64,000 nucleotides of DNA from assembly GCF_028554725.1 (NCBI RefSeq), contig NC_071671.1, positions 930,001-994,000 on the forward strand, given 5' to 3'. The translations under genes and the position numbers were made by a program. Below the pieces are notes generated by a model. It was not told the DNA's origin. It did no database searches and saw nothing but the letters and a program-made list of their open reading frames with translations. Shown one piece after another: positions 61,531 through 64,000 of the stretch (position 1 is its first letter; every line of letters begins with the position of its first letter). Source of the stretch: Zeugodacus cucurbitae. Its lineage: Eukaryota; Arthropoda; Insecta; Diptera; Tephritidae.

Positions 61531-63829
61531 ATGGGCAGTCCCAGTTTTGGGAACTTTGGTCCATTAATTGGTGTGGTCTACGTGAGCAGTACACATTGCC
61601 GATTCCTAGTACGATTACAAACATACAAGCCAACGAAAATAAATTAATAAATACATAAATTATTTCAGATTTATTCAACTAAAAATGCGGAAGTTTTGAC
61701 ATTTCATGAATTGAAATTACGGCAAATTGTTCACAATGCTGGCTGGTTAGAATACGATCCTATGGAAATATGGAAGAGTACGCAAGAATGCATTGAAGTA
61801 TAATCCATAAAACACATCTCCTTTATGATGTATTTCATTACACTTTGATATTTCCTTTTTCACAGACTGCATACAAGAATCTTATCATTTTGGAAATCAA
61901 TCCGTATGACTTAGTAGCAATAAGTATTTGCAGTCAGCGTGGAACAACGTTTTTATGGGACAAAGATACGGGAAACCCGCTATGTAATGCTGTTGGTAAA
62001 TAACACGATCACAATAAAAAGACACCTTAAATTCTAAGTAATTTTTTATAATTAGGTTGGAACGACTGTCGAACATCGTCTATTTTGAAGACAGTTCTTG
62101 ATAATGTAAATTACGATGTAGATTACTTGCGGCACAAAACGGGACTACCACTAAGTACTTGTTTTAGCGCCCTTAAGATCAGATGGCTTCAGGAAAACAT
62201 TCCGGCTGTATCTGAAGCATTAGAAGACGGTACGTGCCTCTTTGGCACACTCGATTCATGGATACTATGGGTAGACGTGTACTATGAAGAAAAAATACTT
62301 AATTGTATATATTACGTTTGATTTGTCTATATAGAATCTTACTGGATCCAATATAAGTGGAGTGCATATGACCGATATTACCAATGCAGGTTACACAAGT
62401 CTGATGAACATACATACTCACCAATGGGATGCTAAGATATGCCAATTCTTTCGTATTCCGATGGAAATACTGCCGCGTATTCGTTCAAATTCTGAATTAT
62501 ATGGTTACGTAATAGGAGGTTCACTAAACGGCCTTCCTATAGCAGCGGTAAATTTTAACATGCTCCGTTTTAATGATTTAGTGATGGTGACACATTTTAA
62601 TTACAATCACAGTGCATTGGCGACCAATCTGCAGCCCTGTTAGGACAGCTACAAACAAAAGTTGGTCAAAATGCTTGCATAATCGATGACAGTTGTTTTG
62701 TGCTGCTCAACACGGGCGAAGAATTGATACATTCATCCAATGGATTACTGTCGATGGTGGCGTATAAATTAGGTCCAAAAGTTCCTGCTTACTATTCATT
62801 AGAAGGTGCTATTTCTAATGCCGGTGCTACAGTCGGTTGGCTTAAACAAGGATTACGCATAAGCACTGAAATCAATGCTAACGATAATGCTGTTGAAGTT
62901 CTCAACACATTTTTGGGAGAAAGCTCTATGATTTCATCTTCTTGTTCGTCAGGTATGTTGTAGTCTGAGCAACAGAAAACATTCTTCAAATAATTTTCCC
63001 AAATAATCAGGTATGCTGAATGCTGATTGTGGATTGGCGGCAAAACGTTCAGAGATAACATTTGTACCTGCTTTTCATGGATTATATGCGCCATATTGGC
63101 GTTATGATGCAAGAGGGTAAGCTTCTTATAGTCCTCTGCTTATATGTTGTTACCCGTATTTGTTTATTTCATAGGGTCTTACTAGGCCTAACTAGTCAAA
63201 CCACAGCTGAAAATGTTACCCAAGCTGCTTATGAAGCCACTGGTTTCCAAATACACGAAGTATTAGCTGCATTTAAACGTGACACACCCACATGGAATCG
63301 GAAAAGCTACAAAGAACGTATTATATTTTGTGGCGACTATGCAGAGAATAATGCTTTCGTCCAATACATAGCAGACATTGTCGGTTGTTTGCTGGAAAGA
63401 CCTCAGACAACATCACCGGCATGTTTGGGAGCAATGATATGTGCTGGCATAACAATGAATGTAGTATCTTTGCTGCAGGCAGAAGTAATGTATCCACCAC
63501 CGGTGGATGCATTTAGTCCAACAACCACTGCAAACCGTAAGATAATATCTCATTAAAAAAAATATCTCTTATTAAAATAAAAACTTTAAACATAAAATTA
63601 ATTTGATTTAGGGCGAGAGCAACTGTATAAACGATGGAATTATGCAGTGCGAAAATGTTTAAATTGGAATAACTTCGCTACTTATGAGGAGGATTTGGAA
63701 CTTTTTGCCCAACGTGACAGTGATCCCAATCTACCAATACGACGGTCGCTACCCGGTAGCATATATATAACTAGTTCGTTTCTGCTTTTGCTTGTAGCAA
63801 AATTTTTGCAAGGTCGTAACATTACATAG
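61531..63829 (+). CDS. Glycerol-kinase-like protein (FGGY family) with eroded catalytic motifs
   Basis: Nine coding exons: 61531-61608, 61669-61797, 61866-61995, 62056-62270, 62335-62547, 62613-62952, 63011-63116, 63175-63536 and 63612-63829. They join in phase to 596 residues. The fold is clearly glycerol kinase: WDKDTGNPL, GWNDCRTS, LFGTLDSWILWNLTG, ITNAGYTSLMNI, CIGDQSAALLGQ (256-267, catalytic-base Asp259 kept) and FVPAFHGLYAPYW. The C-terminus (574-596, SIYITSSFLLLLVAKFLQG) is a membrane helix like the mitochondrial outer-membrane tail of animal GK. Several active-site motifs are altered: Tyr17 at the DQGTSS Asp, Gly95 for the glycerol-binding Glu in QRET, IDDSCF (279-284) for YGTGCF, and CGD for DGG (456-458). 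A pseudokinase or changed substrate is likely. The start at 61531 is the only one in frame before the GVVYVSSTHCRF strand. Confidence 0.9.
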
Positions 63830-64000
63830 ACAAAATGTATGTAAAGAGATAAAAAAAAGTGTTTAATAAGATTAATATATTCCTATTGTTAATGGTTTTA
63901 TGATGTTGCACTAGATCAAATATTTATTAATTTTTATGTTGTAATGCGATTATTTGATTTGATTTTAGTATTTACATTGTGTATGTTCGAAGATTGTTAA

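Noticed and set aside
1..64000. tRNA, rRNA or other structured RNA genes
   Set aside because: I saw no convincing tRNA cloverleaf with A/B boxes or rRNA-like sequence by eye; a tRNAscan/Infernal run would be decisive.

Overview
The window is nuclear DNA of a higher fly. Genes have many short exons with GT-AG introns, intergenic DNA is AT-rich and full of CATA/TATG microsatellites, and mariner and LINE relics are present. Gene content closely matches Drosophila (off-track, pAbp, Polycomblike, Hsf, a ZAD zinc-finger gene, a MADF-BESS gene). Intron and spacer sizes are larger than in Drosophila. A tephritid-type fruit fly is my best guess, but that is inference. All gene models below were built by hand from splice signals and reading-frame continuity.

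Layout. 1-980 (-): 5' part of a membrane-anchored metallophosphoesterase of the MPPE1/PGAP5-Cdc1 family. 1996-3211 (-): ZAD plus seven-finger zinc-finger protein. 3212-9616: long non-coding spacer. 9617-25102 (+): off-track (otk), a PTK7-like receptor pseudokinase in nine coding exons, whose large introns hold a relic of its own exon 3, a small palindromic element, a dispersed repeat and a LINE fragment. 25103-37784: 12.7 kb without a host gene, holding an internally deleted mariner, a second LINE fragment and a mobile-element-like block with a striking CACGTG-rich minisatellite. 37785-42400 (-): pAbp, with a 183-bp tandem array in one intron and an A-rich leader. 44022-45580 (-): DRC9/IQCG-like axonemal protein. 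47304-51650 (-): Polycomblike, apparently lacking PHD2 and the extended homology region. 53537-58162 (+): heat shock factor, 12 coding exons. 59596-60874 (-): MADF-BESS protein. 61531-63829 (+): diverged glycerol-kinase-like protein.

The genes do not form one pathway. pAbp, Pcl and Hsf are housekeeping or regulatory genes lying close together, as I recall they do in Drosophila. Pcl/Hsf and MADF-BESS/GK are divergent pairs; otk/pAbp and Hsf/MADF-BESS are convergent. The observations most worth follow-up are the minisatellite at 31560-32288, whose unit combines perfect matches to several insect regulatory motifs, the apparent loss of two conserved Polycomblike domains, the glycerol-kinase homologue with eroded catalytic motifs, and the otk exon relic.
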